Source: Cupriavidus taiwanensis LMG 19424 (GTDB lineage: Bacteria > Pseudomonadota > Gammaproteobacteria > Burkholderiales > Burkholderiaceae). Taken from it: a stretch of DNA of 64,000 nucleotides. Position 1 is the stretch's first letter. The number at the start of each line of letters is the position of its first letter. Location: the NCBI RefSeq assembly GCF_000069785.1, contig NC_010528.1, positions 2,927,501-2,991,500 on the forward strand, given 5' to 3'. Below, one piece after another: positions 36,865 to 45,948 of this stretch. Below the pieces are notes generated by a model. The model had not been told where the DNA came from, made no database searches, and saw only the letters and a list, made by a program, of their open reading frames with translations. Both the position numbers and the translations under genes were made by a program.

Positions 36865-37176
36865 ATGAGCGACGTGCAGCAACAGATCGACCAGATCGTC
36901 AAGGGCAACCCCGTAGTCCTGTTCATGAAGGGCACCGCGCAATTCCCGATGTGCGGCTTCTCCGGCCGCGCCATCCAGATCCTGAAGGCCTGCGGCGTCG
37001 ATGCGCCGACCACGGTCAACGTGCTGGACGACGAAGGCATCCGCCAGGGCATCAAGGAATACGCCAACTGGCCGACCATTCCCCAGCTCTACGTGAACGG
37101 CGAGTTCATCGGCGGCTCGGACATCATGATGGAGATGTACCAGAACGGCGAACTGCAAACCCTGCTGAAGGGCTGA
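36865..37176 (+). CDS. grxD: Monothiol glutaredoxin, Grx4 type
   Basis: The 103-residue product has the monothiol active site CGFS (C30 in [10 protein letters not shown]), followed by the [19 protein letters not shown] glutathione-binding region. These proteins carry a bridged [2Fe-2S] cluster with BolA partners and deliver iron-sulfur clusters. It has its own upstream gap of 121 bases after prmC and is 8 bases from ubiX. Confidence 0.96.
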   Translation: MSDVQQQIDQIVKGNPVVLFMKGTAQFPMCGFSGRAIQILKACGVDAPTTVNVLDDEGIRQGIKEYANWPTIPQLYVNGEFIGGSDIMMEMYQNGELQTLLKG

Positions 37177-37184
37177 ACCAGGCC

Positions 37185-37808
37185 ATGTCCGGGGCTGGCG
37201 GCACACCGCAACGGCTGATCGTCGCCATCACCGGCGCCACCGGCGCCATCTACGGCGTGCGCCTGCTGCAGGTGCTGCGCGCGGCGCCCGCGGTGGAGAC
37301 CCATCTGCTGATTTCGCCGGCCGGCGTGATGAACCTGCAGCATGAGCTGGACATCGGCCGGGCCGAGGTGGAAGCGCTGGCCAGCGTCGTGCACAACGTG
37401 CGCGACATCGGCGCCACCATCGCCAGCGGCTCGTTCCGCGCGCAGGCCATGGTGGTGGCGCCCTGCTCCATGCGCACGCTGGCGGCGATCGCGCATGGTT
37501 TCTCCGACAACCTGATCACGCGCGCCGCCGACGTCACGCTGAAAGAGCGCCGCAAGCTGGTGCTGATGGTGCGCGAGACGCCGCTGAACCTGGCTCACCT
37601 GCGCAACATGACGGCGGTCACGGAGATGGGCGGGATCGTGTTCCCGCCGGTGCCGGGCTTCTACCAGAAGCCGCAGAGCATTGCCGAACTGGTCGACCAT
37701 ACGGTCGGGCGCGTGCTGGACCTGGTGGACCTGCCGCAGATCGGCCAGACCCTCGCGCCGAGTTGGGGCGGGCTCAACGCCCGCGCCGGCGACGCGGCCG
37801 GCAACTGA
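37185..37808 (+). CDS. ubiX: Flavin prenyltransferase UbiX
   Basis: The 207-residue product makes prenylated FMN, the cofactor of UbiD-type decarboxylases in ubiquinone synthesis. Typical segments are [40 protein letters not shown] and [20 protein letters not shown], followed by [13 protein letters not shown]. No ubiD is near. It starts 8 bases after grxD, so the two are co-transcribed. Confidence 0.95.
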   Translation: MSGAGGTPQRLIVAITGATGAIYGVRLLQVLRAAPAVETHLLISPAGVMNLQHELDIGRAEVEALASVVHNVRDIGATIASGSFRAQAMVVAPCSMRTLAAIAHGFSDNLITRAADVTLKERRKLVLMVRETPLNLAHLRNMTAVTEMGGIVFPPVPGFYQKPQSIAELVDHTVGRVLDLVDLPQIGQTLAPSWGGLNARAGDAAGN

Positions 37809-37820
37809 GTCCGGCCGCCC

Positions 37821-37846
37821 CGATTGCCGCGAACGATTGCCGCGAA
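37821..37846. repeat. Tandem 13-bp duplication downstream of ubiX
   Basis: The unit CGATTGCCGCGAA occurs twice head to tail, followed by a partial third CGAT. It lies between the convergent ubiX and lipoprotein genes and has no evident function. Confidence 0.5.
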
Positions 37847-37862
37847 CGATCACCGCCGACGA

Positions 37863-38072
37863 TTACCAGCGGCGATAGCCGCGGCCATAGTAGCCATAGC
37901 CGTAGCCGCCGTAGTAGTAAGGACGGGGCGCCACGACCACCGGCGCGGGCGCCACGTACACCGGCGCCGGACCGACCGCCGGGCCGGCGGGCGTGGGATA
38001 GACGGCGCAGCCGCCCAGCAGGGTCACCGATGCCGCACCGGCAGCCAGTCCAATCGTCAGCATTCTCATCAT
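37863..38072 (-). CDS. Tyr/Gly-rich small lipoprotein
   Basis: The 69-residue product has a lipoprotein signal (MMRMLTIGLAAGAASVTLLGGC, lipobox cysteine 22), then a Pro/Val/Ala linker, and ends in GGYGYGYYGRGYRRW, a Tyr/Gly-rich tail. Many proteobacteria have such short envelope lipoproteins of unknown role. Its AAGGA ribosome site is 5 bases from the second ATG, so the start may be at 38069. It is convergent with ubiX. Confidence 0.7.
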   Translation of the reverse strand: MMRMLTIGLAAGAASVTLLGGCAVYPTPAGPAVGPAPVYVAPAPVVVAPRPYYYGGYGYGYYGRGYRRW

Positions 38073-38206
38073 TTCATCCTTGGGGTCGCAACGGGCATGT
38101 GCGTGCCTTGCTGACGTTATACGGGTGGAACGCGTAATACGGCGTCAAAGCCGTGTAACGCTTGTTACCGTTCCCTACTTGTCATGTCGCCACCCCTGGA
38201 TGCCGT

Positions 38207-39724
38207 CTAGATTTCGAAGCGGATGCCCTGTGCCAGCGGCAGCGAATCGCCGTAGTTGATGGTGTTGGTGGCGCGGCGCATATAGCCCTTCCACGCATCG
38301 GAGCCTGATTCGCGGCCGCCGCCGGTCGCTTTCTCGCCGCCGAAGGCGCCGCCGATTTCCGCGCCGCTGGTGCCGATATTGACGTTGGCGATGCCGCAAT
38401 CGCTGCCCGCCGACGACAGGAAGCGCTCGGCCTCGCGTATCGATTCGGTGAAGATGCACGACGACAGCCCGTGGGCGGCGGCATTGTTCAGCGCGATGGC
38501 CTCGTCCAGCGAGGTGTACGGCATCAGGTACAGGATCGGCGCGAAGGTCTCGGTCAGCATGGTGTCGTGCTGCGCGTCGGTCATCACCAGCGCGGGCCGC
38601 ACGTAGTGCGCATGCGGATAGCGGTCGGCCAGCAGGCGCTCGCCGCCGGTGACGATATTGCCCTGCGCCCGGCACGCCGCCAGCGCGTTGGCCATGGCGT
38701 CGCCGGCGGCGCTGTCGATCAACGGGCCGACCAGGGTGCCGTCTTCCAGCGGATCGCCGACGGGCAGCCGGTCGAACACGGTGATCAGCCGGCTCGCCAT
38801 GGTGTCCATCAGGTCGGCATGGATAAAGCAGCGGCGCAGCGTGGTGCAGCGCTGCCCCGCGGTGCCGGCCGCGGCGAAGGTGATGGCCCGCACCGCCAGC
38901 TCGATATCGGCCGAGGGCGCGACGATGGCGGCATTGTTGCCGCCCAGTTCCAGGATGCAGCGCTTGAAGTGCCCGGCGCAGGCGATGCCGACCTCGCGGC
39001 CCATGCGGGTCGAGCCGGTGGCGCTGACCAGCCGCACCGCGGGGTGCGCCACGAGGTGGGTGCCGAGCGTGCGCCCGCCCGGCAATATCGCCGAGATGCC
39101 GTTGTGCTGCGGCGCCGCGGCGGCCAGCACGCGTTCCAGCAGGCCGTGCGCGGCCAGCGCGCACAGCGACACCTTTTCCGAAGGTTTCCAGATCACGCCG
39201 TTGCCGCACACCAGCGCCAGCGCCGCATTCCACGCCCACACCGCCACCGGGAAGTTGAACGCCGAAATCACGCCGCACAGCCCGTACGGGTGCCAGGTCT
39301 CGCGCATGGCGTGCTGCGGGCGCTCGGAGGCGATGGTCAGCCCGTGCAGCTGGCGCGAGAGTCCGACCGCGAAGTCGCAGATGTCGATCATCTCCTGGAC
39401 CTCGCCCAGCCCTTCCTGCAGGATCTTGCCGGATTCGAGCGACACCAGCCGGCCGAGCGCCGTCTTGTGTTCACGCAGCACCTCGCCAAAGCGCCGCACG
39501 ATCTCGCCGCGCGCCGGCGCCGGCATCAGCGCCCAGGTGGCCTGGGCCGCGTGCGCGCGCGCGATCAGCGCGTCGGCCTGCGCCGGCGTGCAGGCCGGCA
39601 GGTGGCCGATGGCCTCGCCGTCGATCGGCGAGCGCACCGTCACGGCGCCGGCCGGCGTCCCCTCCTGCCATGGCCGCGGCAGACCCAGCGAATCCCAGCA
39701 GGCAGCAAATTCTTGCGCTTTCAT
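38207..39724 (-). CDS. amaB: Alpha-aminoadipic semialdehyde dehydrogenase (ALDH7 family)
   Basis: The 505-residue aldehyde dehydrogenase matches the antiquitin/AmaB type that oxidises alpha-aminoadipate semialdehyde/piperideine-6-carboxylate to alpha-aminoadipate in lysine breakdown. The NAD-side segments are AFNFPVAVWAWNAALALVCGN and WKPSEK, the catalytic glutamate is in ILELGGNNA and the nucleophile cysteine is in TAGQRCTTLRRC. Downstream, GAFGGEKATGGGRESGSDAWK is the ALDH7 C-terminal pattern. Its start overlaps the stop of the lysine dehydrogenase-like gene (ATGA), so the two act in sequence. Confidence 0.88.
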   Translation of the reverse strand: MKAQEFAACWDSLGLPRPWQEGTPAGAVTVRSPIDGEAIGHLPACTPAQADALIARAHAAQATWALMPAPARGEIVRRFGEVLREHKTALGRLVSLESGKILQEGLGEVQEMIDICDFAVGLSRQLHGLTIASERPQHAMRETWHPYGLCGVISAFNFPVAVWAWNAALALVCGNGVIWKPSEKVSLCALAAHGLLERVLAAAAPQHNGISAILPGGRTLGTHLVAHPAVRLVSATGSTRMGREVGIACAGHFKRCILELGGNNAAIVAPSADIELAVRAITFAAAGTAGQRCTTLRRCFIHADLMDTMASRLITVFDRLPVGDPLEDGTLVGPLIDSAAGDAMANALAACRAQGNIVTGGERLLADRYPHAHYVRPALVMTDAQHDTMLTETFAPILYLMPYTSLDEAIALNNAAAHGLSSCIFTESIREAERFLSSAGSDCGIANVNIGTSGAEIGGAFGGEKATGGGRESGSDAWKGYMRRATNTINYGDSLPLAQGIRFEI

Positions 39725-40902
39725 ACGAGGCTCTCCTGGAGCGGATGCTGCGTGTAATGGCGGCCGAAGCGGTTGGCCAGGAAGGCATCCAGCGGCATCG
39801 ACTCCTGCCGCACGAAGCCCGCCTGCGGCAGCGCGCCGGTGGCCACCATGTCCAGCGCGGTGCAGATGCCCGCGGCGGTGGTCAGCTGGATCGCATTGAC
39901 ATGCCCGGCCGCGCCGTCCACCCCGCCGATGCGCGCCGAGAACGAAGCCTGCGTCAGCGGACCGCGCCCGCGTTCGCCGCCGGCCGGATAGCCGGTGGCG
40001 GTGGCGAACACGATCACCACGTCCTGCTCGGTCACCGGGATGGCGCGGTCAAAGATATCGCGCAGCCAGTCGCGGCGTTCGCGCAGTCGCAGGTCGTTGA
40101 GCAGCAGCTTCATCAGCGCACAGTGGCCGGGATAGCGGATCGACTTGTAGTCGACGTGGCGCGCGCGCCCGGCCAGCGTCTCGGGCAGCGTGCCCAGCCC
40201 GCCCGATGTATTAAAGGCCTCGTACTCGATGCCGTCCAGCGCGAAGCTCTCCAGCCCCTCCAGCGCCGTCAGTTCCACGCGCCGACCGTCGACGATGGCC
40301 TCGCATGGGTTGCAGTACTCGTTGATCAGCCCCTCGGTGCTCCAGGTCAGGTTGTACTTGAGCGCGTTGCTGGGGTAGCGCGGCAGCGCCCCCACCCGCA
40401 TCTGCAGGTCCAGCAGCTCGCCGCCGCCGCGCAGGAAGCGCTGCGCGAGGTCGTGGCCGACCACGCCGATAAAGCCCGGCGCCAGTCCGCATTGCGGCAT
40501 CAGCACCGAGCGCGCGCCCTGCGCCAGCTGGCGGATCGCCTGGGTGGCGGCGACGTCCTCGGTCAGGTCGAAGTAATGCACGCCCAGGCGCGCCGCCACC
40601 GAGGCCACGCTGGTCGCGGCGTGGAACGGCAGCGCGTTGAGCACGGCATCGGCGCCGGCCAGCAGCGCGGCACAGGTGCCAGGCTCGGTGGGATCGCCGG
40701 CGCGCGCCAGCACACCGCGCGGCAGGCCATCGAGGCGGCGCCCGTCATGGTCGACCACGCTGACGCGGTAGTCGCCGCTGTCGTGCAGCATGGCCGCAAT
40801 GGTGCGGCCGATCTTGCCGGCGCCGAGCACCGTCACGTGCAGCGGGCGGGCCGCCTTGGGCAGGTCGCGCGGGGCCTGCCGGCCGAGGTTCGAAGCTTGC
40901 AT
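39721..40902 (-). CDS. Saccharopine dehydrogenase-like protein, probable lysine 6-dehydrogenase
   Basis: The 393-residue product has an N-terminal Rossmann motif VTVLGAGKIGRTIAAMLHDSG and the family segment NALPFHAATSVASVAARLGV. Lysine 6-dehydrogenases of this family deaminate lysine to the semialdehyde that the downstream AmaB-type enzyme oxidises, so the locus gives lysine to alpha-aminoadipate in two steps. The start at 40902 follows GGAGACACC. Members are also annotated as saccharopine dehydrogenase; the pairing with ALDH7 and Lrp supports the lysine role but does not prove the reaction. Confidence 0.82.
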   Translation of the reverse strand: MQASNLGRQAPRDLPKAARPLHVTVLGAGKIGRTIAAMLHDSGDYRVSVVDHDGRRLDGLPRGVLARAGDPTEPGTCAALLAGADAVLNALPFHAATSVASVAARLGVHYFDLTEDVAATQAIRQLAQGARSVLMPQCGLAPGFIGVVGHDLAQRFLRGGGELLDLQMRVGALPRYPSNALKYNLTWSTEGLINEYCNPCEAIVDGRRVELTALEGLESFALDGIEYEAFNTSGGLGTLPETLAGRARHVDYKSIRYPGHCALMKLLLNDLRLRERRDWLRDIFDRAIPVTEQDVVIVFATATGYPAGGERGRGPLTQASFSARIGGVDGAAGHVNAIQLTTAAGICTALDMVATGALPQAGFVRQESMPLDAFLANRFGRHYTQHPLQESLV

Positions 40903-41029
40903 GGTGTCTCCGTCCACAAAATGAAGGATTCCGTTGTCTGGAGTATGGATAGCCGGGCCGCCACAATGAAGGCGCAAGAACGACGAAAAACCGCCATAAT
41001 CGAACGAAACGACAAGGTATCGTGACGCA

Positions 41030-41479
41030 ATGACCGAACTCGACACCACCGACCGCCATCTGCTTTCGCTGCTGCAGGCCAACGCCCGCGAGAGCGCCGC
41101 GAACCTGGCCCGGCACCTGGGTATCGCGCGCACGACCGTGGTGGCGCGCATCGCGCGGCTGGAGCGCAGCGGCGTGATCGCCGGCTACGGCGTGCGGCTG
41201 GGCCAGCGCATGGAAGACAACGCCATCCTGGCGTATTGCGGCCTGTCGGTGCAGCCCAAGGCGGCGCCCGCGATCCTGCGCGCGCTGCAGCGGCTGCCCG
41301 AGATCGAAGAGGTCAATTCCGTCAGCGGCCCGGTCGACTACCTGGTGGCGATCCGCTGCGACACACATGACCGGCTCGACCGGCTGCTCGACGAGATCGG
41401 CATGCTCGACGGCGTCAACCACACCACCACCTCGATCGTGCTGGCGCGCAAGCTGGACCGCCGGCGCGCCGCCGGCTGA
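41030..41479 (+). CDS. Lrp/AsnC-family transcriptional regulator
   Basis: The 149-residue product has an N-terminal helix-turn-helix (ARESAANLARHLGIARTTVVARI, about residues 18-40) and a C-terminal RAM ligand domain ending with the EVNSVSGPVDYLVAIRCDTHD strand-helix pattern. It is divergent from the lysine dehydrogenase-like gene across 127 bases, the usual position for a lysine-responsive activator. The AAGG ribosome site is 11-14 bases from the ATG. Confidence 0.92.
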   Translation: MTELDTTDRHLLSLLQANARESAANLARHLGIARTTVVARIARLERSGVIAGYGVRLGQRMEDNAILAYCGLSVQPKAAPAILRALQRLPEIEEVNSVSGPVDYLVAIRCDTHDRLDRLLDEIGMLDGVNHTTTSIVLARKLDRRRAAG

Positions 41480-41524
41480 CGCGGTATGCTGCCAGACCCA
41501 TCAGCCTTTGCGGAGAAACAGAAC

Positions 41525-42334
41525 ATGAACAACCCGATCCGTGTCGCCGTGGGCGGCGTGACTGGCTGGGCCGGCGGCGAACTGGCGCGCGGCGTGGCCC
41601 ATGCAGCCGGCATGACCCTGGTGGCCGGCCTGTCGCGCGGCGCCGCCGGCCAGACCCTGGCGCAGTTGACCGGCCATGCCGGCACCCCCGGCGTGGCCGC
41701 CGCCAGCATCGAAGCGCTGGGCGACACGCCCTACGACGTCTATGTCGAATACACCAAGCCCGGCATCGCCAAGCACAACATCATGCAGGCGCTGGCGCAC
41801 GGCGCGCACGTGGTGGTGGGCACCTCCGGGCTGACCGACGACGACTATGCCGAGATCGACGCGGCCGCGCGCCAGGCCGAGCGCGGCGTGCTGGCGTGCG
41901 GCAATTTCGCCATCACGGTGGTGCTGCTGCAGAAGTTTGCCGAGATGGCGGCGCGCCACCTGGAACACTGGGAGATCATCGACTACGCCAAGGCCGGCAA
42001 GATCGACGTGCCTTCCGGCACGGTGCGCGAACTGGCGTACCGGCTTGGCCAGGTCAAGGCCGCCGCGCAGGCGGTGCCGGTGGACCAGGTCAACGGCCCG
42101 AAGGAGACCCGCGGCGCCACCCTGTCGGGCACGCAGGTGCATGCGGTGCGGCTGCCGGGCTACCAGCTCGGCGTGGAAGTCATCTTCGGCGCCGACGGCC
42201 AGCGCCTGCACCTCAAGCACGAGGCCGGCGACGGCTCCAAGCCCTATGTTGCCGGCGCGCTGCTGGCGATCCGCAAGGTCCACACCGTGCGCGGCGTGGT
42301 GCGGGGACTGGACAAGGTGATGGAAGGACTGTGA
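41525..42334 (+). CDS. DapB-like dihydrodipicolinate reductase paralogue
   Basis: The 269-residue product has the two-domain layout of 4-hydroxy-tetrahydrodipicolinate reductase, with VVVGTSGLT (96-104), the CGNFAITVVLL segment and GKIDVPSGT (158-166). In E. coli DapB the sequence before PSGT is HHRHKVDA, where the first histidine is catalytic. Here the aligned positions read AKAGKIDV: both histidines are gone while the lysine (K159) and PSGT remain. The N-terminal nucleotide motif is also altered (VAVGGVTGWAGGEL). It may be an NAD(P)H-dependent enzyme of different specificity. It lies 46 bases after the Lrp gene in the lysine locus, and a role in lysine metabolism is inference. Confidence 0.78.
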   Translation: MNNPIRVAVGGVTGWAGGELARGVAHAAGMTLVAGLSRGAAGQTLAQLTGHAGTPGVAAASIEALGDTPYDVYVEYTKPGIAKHNIMQALAHGAHVVVGTSGLTDDDYAEIDAAARQAERGVLACGNFAITVVLLQKFAEMAARHLEHWEIIDYAKAGKIDVPSGTVRELAYRLGQVKAAAQAVPVDQVNGPKETRGATLSGTQVHAVRLPGYQLGVEVIFGADGQRLHLKHEAGDGSKPYVAGALLAIRKVHTVRGVVRGLDKVMEGL

Positions 42335-42346
42335 GGCGGCCGGCGC

Positions 42347-42370
42347 GGGCAGGCGGCGATCCGCCTGCCC
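42347..42370. terminator. Hairpin between convergent dapB-like and secreted-protein genes
   Basis: GGGCAGGCGG and CCGCCTGCCC form a 10-bp stem with a CGAT loop. It occupies the 43-base gap between the convergent genes and has no T-run. It is probably a bidirectional end structure. Confidence 0.5.
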
Positions 42371-42377
42371 CGGGCCA

Positions 42378-43109
42378 TTACCAGCTGCCCGGCTTTTCCG
42401 GCTTGGGCGCGGCCTTCGGCGCGGGCTTGGCGGCGGCGGTCTTGCCCTTGGCCGCAGGCGCCGAGGCCGGATTGAGCTGCTTGTCGACCTCGGCGTCCTT
42501 GTCCGCCATCAGCGCGCGCGCCTGCGGCAGCAGCATCTCGATGGTGCCGGTGTTGGGGTCTTCCGGCATCGCGTACAACTCCACTGTCAGCGGCTTGTGC
42601 ATCCAGCCGGCATGCAGCGTCTTGACGGTCTTGCCGGCCTTGTCGCGCATGTCCTCCTGCTCCTGGCGGAACGGCTTGCCATACAGCGCGCTGATGCTGT
42701 CGGCCGCGGCCTGCTGCGAATTGGCGCCGGCGGTCGGCACCATCAGCCCGACCAGCGCATTGCGGTCGACAAAGGCCACCACGTATGAGCCATCCATGAA
42801 CGCCGGGCGCTGCGCGCGCGGCACGCCAACCTGGCGCATCAGCCCATCGCCCTTCAGTTCGACGCAATAGCCGGTGACATCGCGGCCGTCGGGCGAGCGC
42901 TTGTCGGCGCAGTCGGGCAGCGCCGGCAGCGGGTTGCCGATTTCCAGCATGGCCAGCAGCGGCGACAGCGCGCTGTTTTCGGCCTGGGCCGAGGGCTTGG
43001 CGGCCGGTGCGGAGGCGGGGGTGGCGGCAGGGACGGCGGGTGTAGCAGCATTGGCGCCGGCGGCGCCAAGCAGGCCGGCAAGCGCCAGCCCGGCAACGGG
43101 GAATTTCAA
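42378..43109 (-). CDS. Secreted protein of unknown function
   Basis: The 243-residue product has a signal peptide MKFPVAGLALAGLLGAAGAN. Low-complexity Ala/Pro/Ser follows, then a folded domain with two cysteines (PALPDCADKR and VTGYCVELKG), which probably form a disulfide. The C-terminus is Lys/Pro/Ala-rich. I recognise no named family. It lies on the same strand as the ClC gene, 171 bases downstream of it. Confidence 0.7.
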   Translation of the reverse strand: MKFPVAGLALAGLLGAAGANAATPAVPAATPASAPAAKPSAQAENSALSPLLAMLEIGNPLPALPDCADKRSPDGRDVTGYCVELKGDGLMRQVGVPRAQRPAFMDGSYVVAFVDRNALVGLMVPTAGANSQQAAADSISALYGKPFRQEQEDMRDKAGKTVKTLHAGWMHKPLTVELYAMPEDPNTGTIEMLLPQARALMADKDAEVDKQLNPASAPAAKGKTAAAKPAPKAAPKPEKPGSW

Positions 43110-43280
43110 AACGGACTCCTGGTGAAAGGCTCCGGGTTGGAGCCCGCCCCTGCCGGGTTGTTCCTCTCGCGGCGCGAGACCGTGGCGAACGGTTCACTTC
43201 CGGCACGCGCATGACAAGGGGCGTGCGCTAGCTTACCCGATGGCGCCGACGCCGCCGGCACTTGCGCGCCGCGCCGGCAG

Positions 43281-44771
43281 TCACCCTGCCGGCGCCTTGC
43301 GCGCCAGCGCGAGCGCCTCGCGCCGGAAGGTGTGGCCAACCTGGTGGTAGAACGGGTGCGGCGAGAACTGCCGCGAAATGAACGACGCCAGCAGCGACGC
43401 CGCCAGCAGGAATACCGTCAGGTCCTGCGTGCGCGTCATTTCCATCACGATCACGCTGGCGGTGATCGGCGCCTGCGTCGCCGCGGCCAGGAACGCCGCC
43501 ATCGATACGAGCGCCAGCACGCGCGGCTCGGCCATGCCGCTGACGAAATGCGCGACGTTCTCGCCGATGCCCGCGCCGATCGCCAGCGCGGGCGTGAAGA
43601 TCCCGCCGGGGATGCCGGCAAAGTACGACACCACCGTCGCCGCCAGCTTGGCCAGCCCGAACCACAGCGTCGCATGCGATTCGCCGTTGATCAGCGCGGC
43701 GGCCTGCTCATAGCCGGTGCCGAAGGTCGCACCCGCGGTGGCCCAGCCGAGCATCGCCACCACCAGCCCGCAGCCGAACGCTACCCATATTGGGTGCCGC
43801 CCCGGCCAGTCGCGCCACGCCGCGGGCAGCAGCGCCGGCACGCCGCCCTTGAGCGCCTTGGCAAACACGCCGCCGAGCACGCCGGTGACCAGCGCGCACA
43901 GCAGCACCGGCCCCCAGGCTTCATGCAAACCCAGCATCGGCACCTTGACCACGAAATACGGGTTGTTGCCCAGCACCGCCAGCGACAGGAAACCGGCGGT
44001 CAGCACCCCCGACAGCACCAGGCGGTCCCACCGCACCGCGGTGCCCCGGCCCAGCTCCTCGATGGCGAACACCACGCCGGCCAGCGGCGTGTTGAACGCC
44101 GCCGCCAGCCCGCCGGCCGCGCCGGCGGCGATCAGCGCATTGGGATGGAAGCCGATGCGAAAGCGCAGTTTTTCCTGGCACCAGCGGCCCCAGGCCAGCA
44201 TCGCCGCCGCGCCCACCTGCACCGACGGGCCCTCGCGCCCGACCGAGGCGCCGGCCAGCAGCGCCGCGGCGGTCAGCACCACCTTCCACATCGACTGGCG
44301 CAACGACACCAGCAGCGTCTGCGCCGGGCCCGACGGCGGCAACGTGACTGCCGCGATCACCTGCGGGATGCCGCTGCCGCGCGCCTGCGGCGCCAGCCGG
44401 ATGGTGAGCCAGCGCAGCGCGGCCAGCCCGAACGGCAGCATCACGAACGCCAGCCACGGCGTGGCTTGAGTCAACTGGCGGTTCCAGTGCAGCGCGACCT
44501 CGGCGATCCAAGCGAACACCAGCGAGAACAGCCCGACGCAGCCCGCGCCGAACATGAACACGGCATAGCGCAGCGTGGTGCGCGAGATGCGCCCGGCCTG
44601 GCGCGACTTGCGCCACGCCGCCACGCGCGCGCGGCGGCTGAACTGGTTCAGCAGGCGGGGATCGGGGGGCGGCGTGCCGGCGTCGGGCTGCGCCTGGAGG
44701 TCCGGGCTGGCACCCGGAGCGTCGGACGAAGATGCGGAAGGCTTGGGATCGTTGGGGTCGCGATCGGGCAT
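43281..44771 (-). CDS. ClC-family chloride channel/antiporter
   Basis: The 496-residue product has about ten to twelve hydrophobic segments and the ClC filter motifs: GSGIPQV, the gating-glutamate motif GREGPSVQVGA, and GIFTPALAIGAGIGEN. The length is close to bacterial ClcA/ClcB. The start is uncertain: ATGs at 44771 and 44795 and a TTG at 44834 are possible and none has a clear ribosome site. A long Pro/Ser/Asp-rich cytoplasmic N-terminus precedes the membrane part. Whether it is a channel or an antiporter cannot be read from these motifs. Confidence 0.88.
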   Translation of the reverse strand: MPDRDPNDPKPSASSSDAPGASPDLQAQPDAGTPPPDPRLLNQFSRRARVAAWRKSRQAGRISRTTLRYAVFMFGAGCVGLFSLVFAWIAEVALHWNRQLTQATPWLAFVMLPFGLAALRWLTIRLAPQARGSGIPQVIAAVTLPPSGPAQTLLVSLRQSMWKVVLTAAALLAGASVGREGPSVQVGAAAMLAWGRWCQEKLRFRIGFHPNALIAAGAAGGLAAAFNTPLAGVVFAIEELGRGTAVRWDRLVLSGVLTAGFLSLAVLGNNPYFVVKVPMLGLHEAWGPVLLCALVTGVLGGVFAKALKGGVPALLPAAWRDWPGRHPIWVAFGCGLVVAMLGWATAGATFGTGYEQAAALINGESHATLWFGLAKLAATVVSYFAGIPGGIFTPALAIGAGIGENVAHFVSGMAEPRVLALVSMAAFLAAATQAPITASVIVMEMTRTQDLTVFLLAASLLASFISRQFSPHPFYHQVGHTFRREALALARKAPAG

Positions 44772-44879
44772 GTGGCTTGGGGCGTGCACAGGCATCCGGC
44801 GGGGAACGCGCCCCGCCGCCTTGATGACCTGCAACTATACGCCCATCGCCACCTGGTCCCCGCCCCCCCAACCCGCGCG

Positions 44880-45896
44880 TCAGTCCAGCGAGATGTTGTT
44901 CGCCTTGATCACCTTGCCCCAGTGCGCCCGGTCGGCCTCGATATAGCGGTCGATCTCGGCCTGCGTGCGCGGCGGCTGCACCAGCAGCCCCAGGGCGCTG
45001 AACGTGGCACGGAACTGCGGGTCCTTCAGCACATGGTCGGCGGCGGCCTGAAGCCTGGCCACGGCTTCGGGCGGCGTCTGCGCGGGTACGGCCAGGCCGA
45101 ACCAGGTGGCGGCCTGGAAGTTGGGATAGCCGCTCTCGGCCACCGTCGGCACGTTCGGCAGCACATCCAGCCGGCTGCGCCCGGTGACCGCCAGCGCCTT
45201 GAGCTTGCCCGCCTTGATATGCGGCAGCGAGGTGCTGACCACATCGACCATCAGCTGCACGTCGTTGGCCAGCAGCGCCGCCAGCGCGGGGGCGCTGCCG
45301 TTGTAGGGCACGTGCGTGACGCCGATGCCCAGTTCGGTCTTGAGCATCTCGGTGGCCAGCTGCAGCGCATTGCCCAGGCCCACCGAGGCATAGTTCAGCT
45401 TGCCGCCCTCGGCCTTGGCGTAGGCCGCGAACTCGCGGATATTGTTGGCCGGCACGCGGGTGTTGGTGACCACCACCAGCGGGGCCTCGGCGCCGATGCT
45501 GAAGATGCGGAAATCCTTGGGCGGATCGTACTGGATCTTCTTGTACAGCATCGGGTTGAGCACCATGCTGCCGTTGGTCGCCAGCACCATGGTGTAGCCG
45601 TCGGCCGGCGCGCGCGCCACGCTGGTGGTGCCGATCATGGTGGCGGCACCGGGGCGGTTTTCCACCACCACGGTCTGGCCGAGCTGGCGCGACATGCCGT
45701 CGGCCAGCGCGCGGCCGAACTGGTCGGTCGAGCCGCCCGGCGTGTACGGCACCACCAGCTTGAGCGGGTGGTCCGGATAAGCGGCCTGCACGGTCCCGCC
45801 CCAGATGGCGAGCGCGCAGCCCGCGCCGGCCGCCAATGCGGCGAGCCAGGCGCGCCTTTTGTTGGCTGCGGTTGCTTTGGTCGGTTCGTTCTGCAT
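44880..45896 (-). CDS. Bug-type tripartite tricarboxylate receptor
   Basis: This 338-residue periplasmic protein has an N-terminal signal (MQNEPTKATAANKRRAWLAA and hydrophobic continuation ending QAAYP) and the Bug signature PLKLVVPYTPGGSTDQFGRA. Further hallmarks are VENRPGAATMIGTTSVARAPADGYTM and GKLKALAVTGRSR. These receptors bind small carboxylates. No TctAB membrane genes are adjacent, so it is an orphan receptor, which is common in betaproteobacteria. The ribosome site AGGAGG lies 7 bases before the ATG at 45896. The acyl-CoA ligase gene is 52 bases upstream. Confidence 0.93.
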   Translation of the reverse strand: MQNEPTKATAANKRRAWLAALAAGAGCALAIWGGTVQAAYPDHPLKLVVPYTPGGSTDQFGRALADGMSRQLGQTVVVENRPGAATMIGTTSVARAPADGYTMVLATNGSMVLNPMLYKKIQYDPPKDFRIFSIGAEAPLVVVTNTRVPANNIREFAAYAKAEGGKLNYASVGLGNALQLATEMLKTELGIGVTHVPYNGSAPALAALLANDVQLMVDVVSTSLPHIKAGKLKALAVTGRSRLDVLPNVPTVAESGYPNFQAATWFGLAVPAQTPPEAVARLQAAADHVLKDPQFRATFSALGLLVQPPRTQAEIDRYIEADRAHWGKVIKANNISLD

Positions 45897-45948
45897 CGCG
45901 TCTCCTCCTGTCGTGATCGGCTTGTGCTTCGCAGTCCCACCGGTGCGC

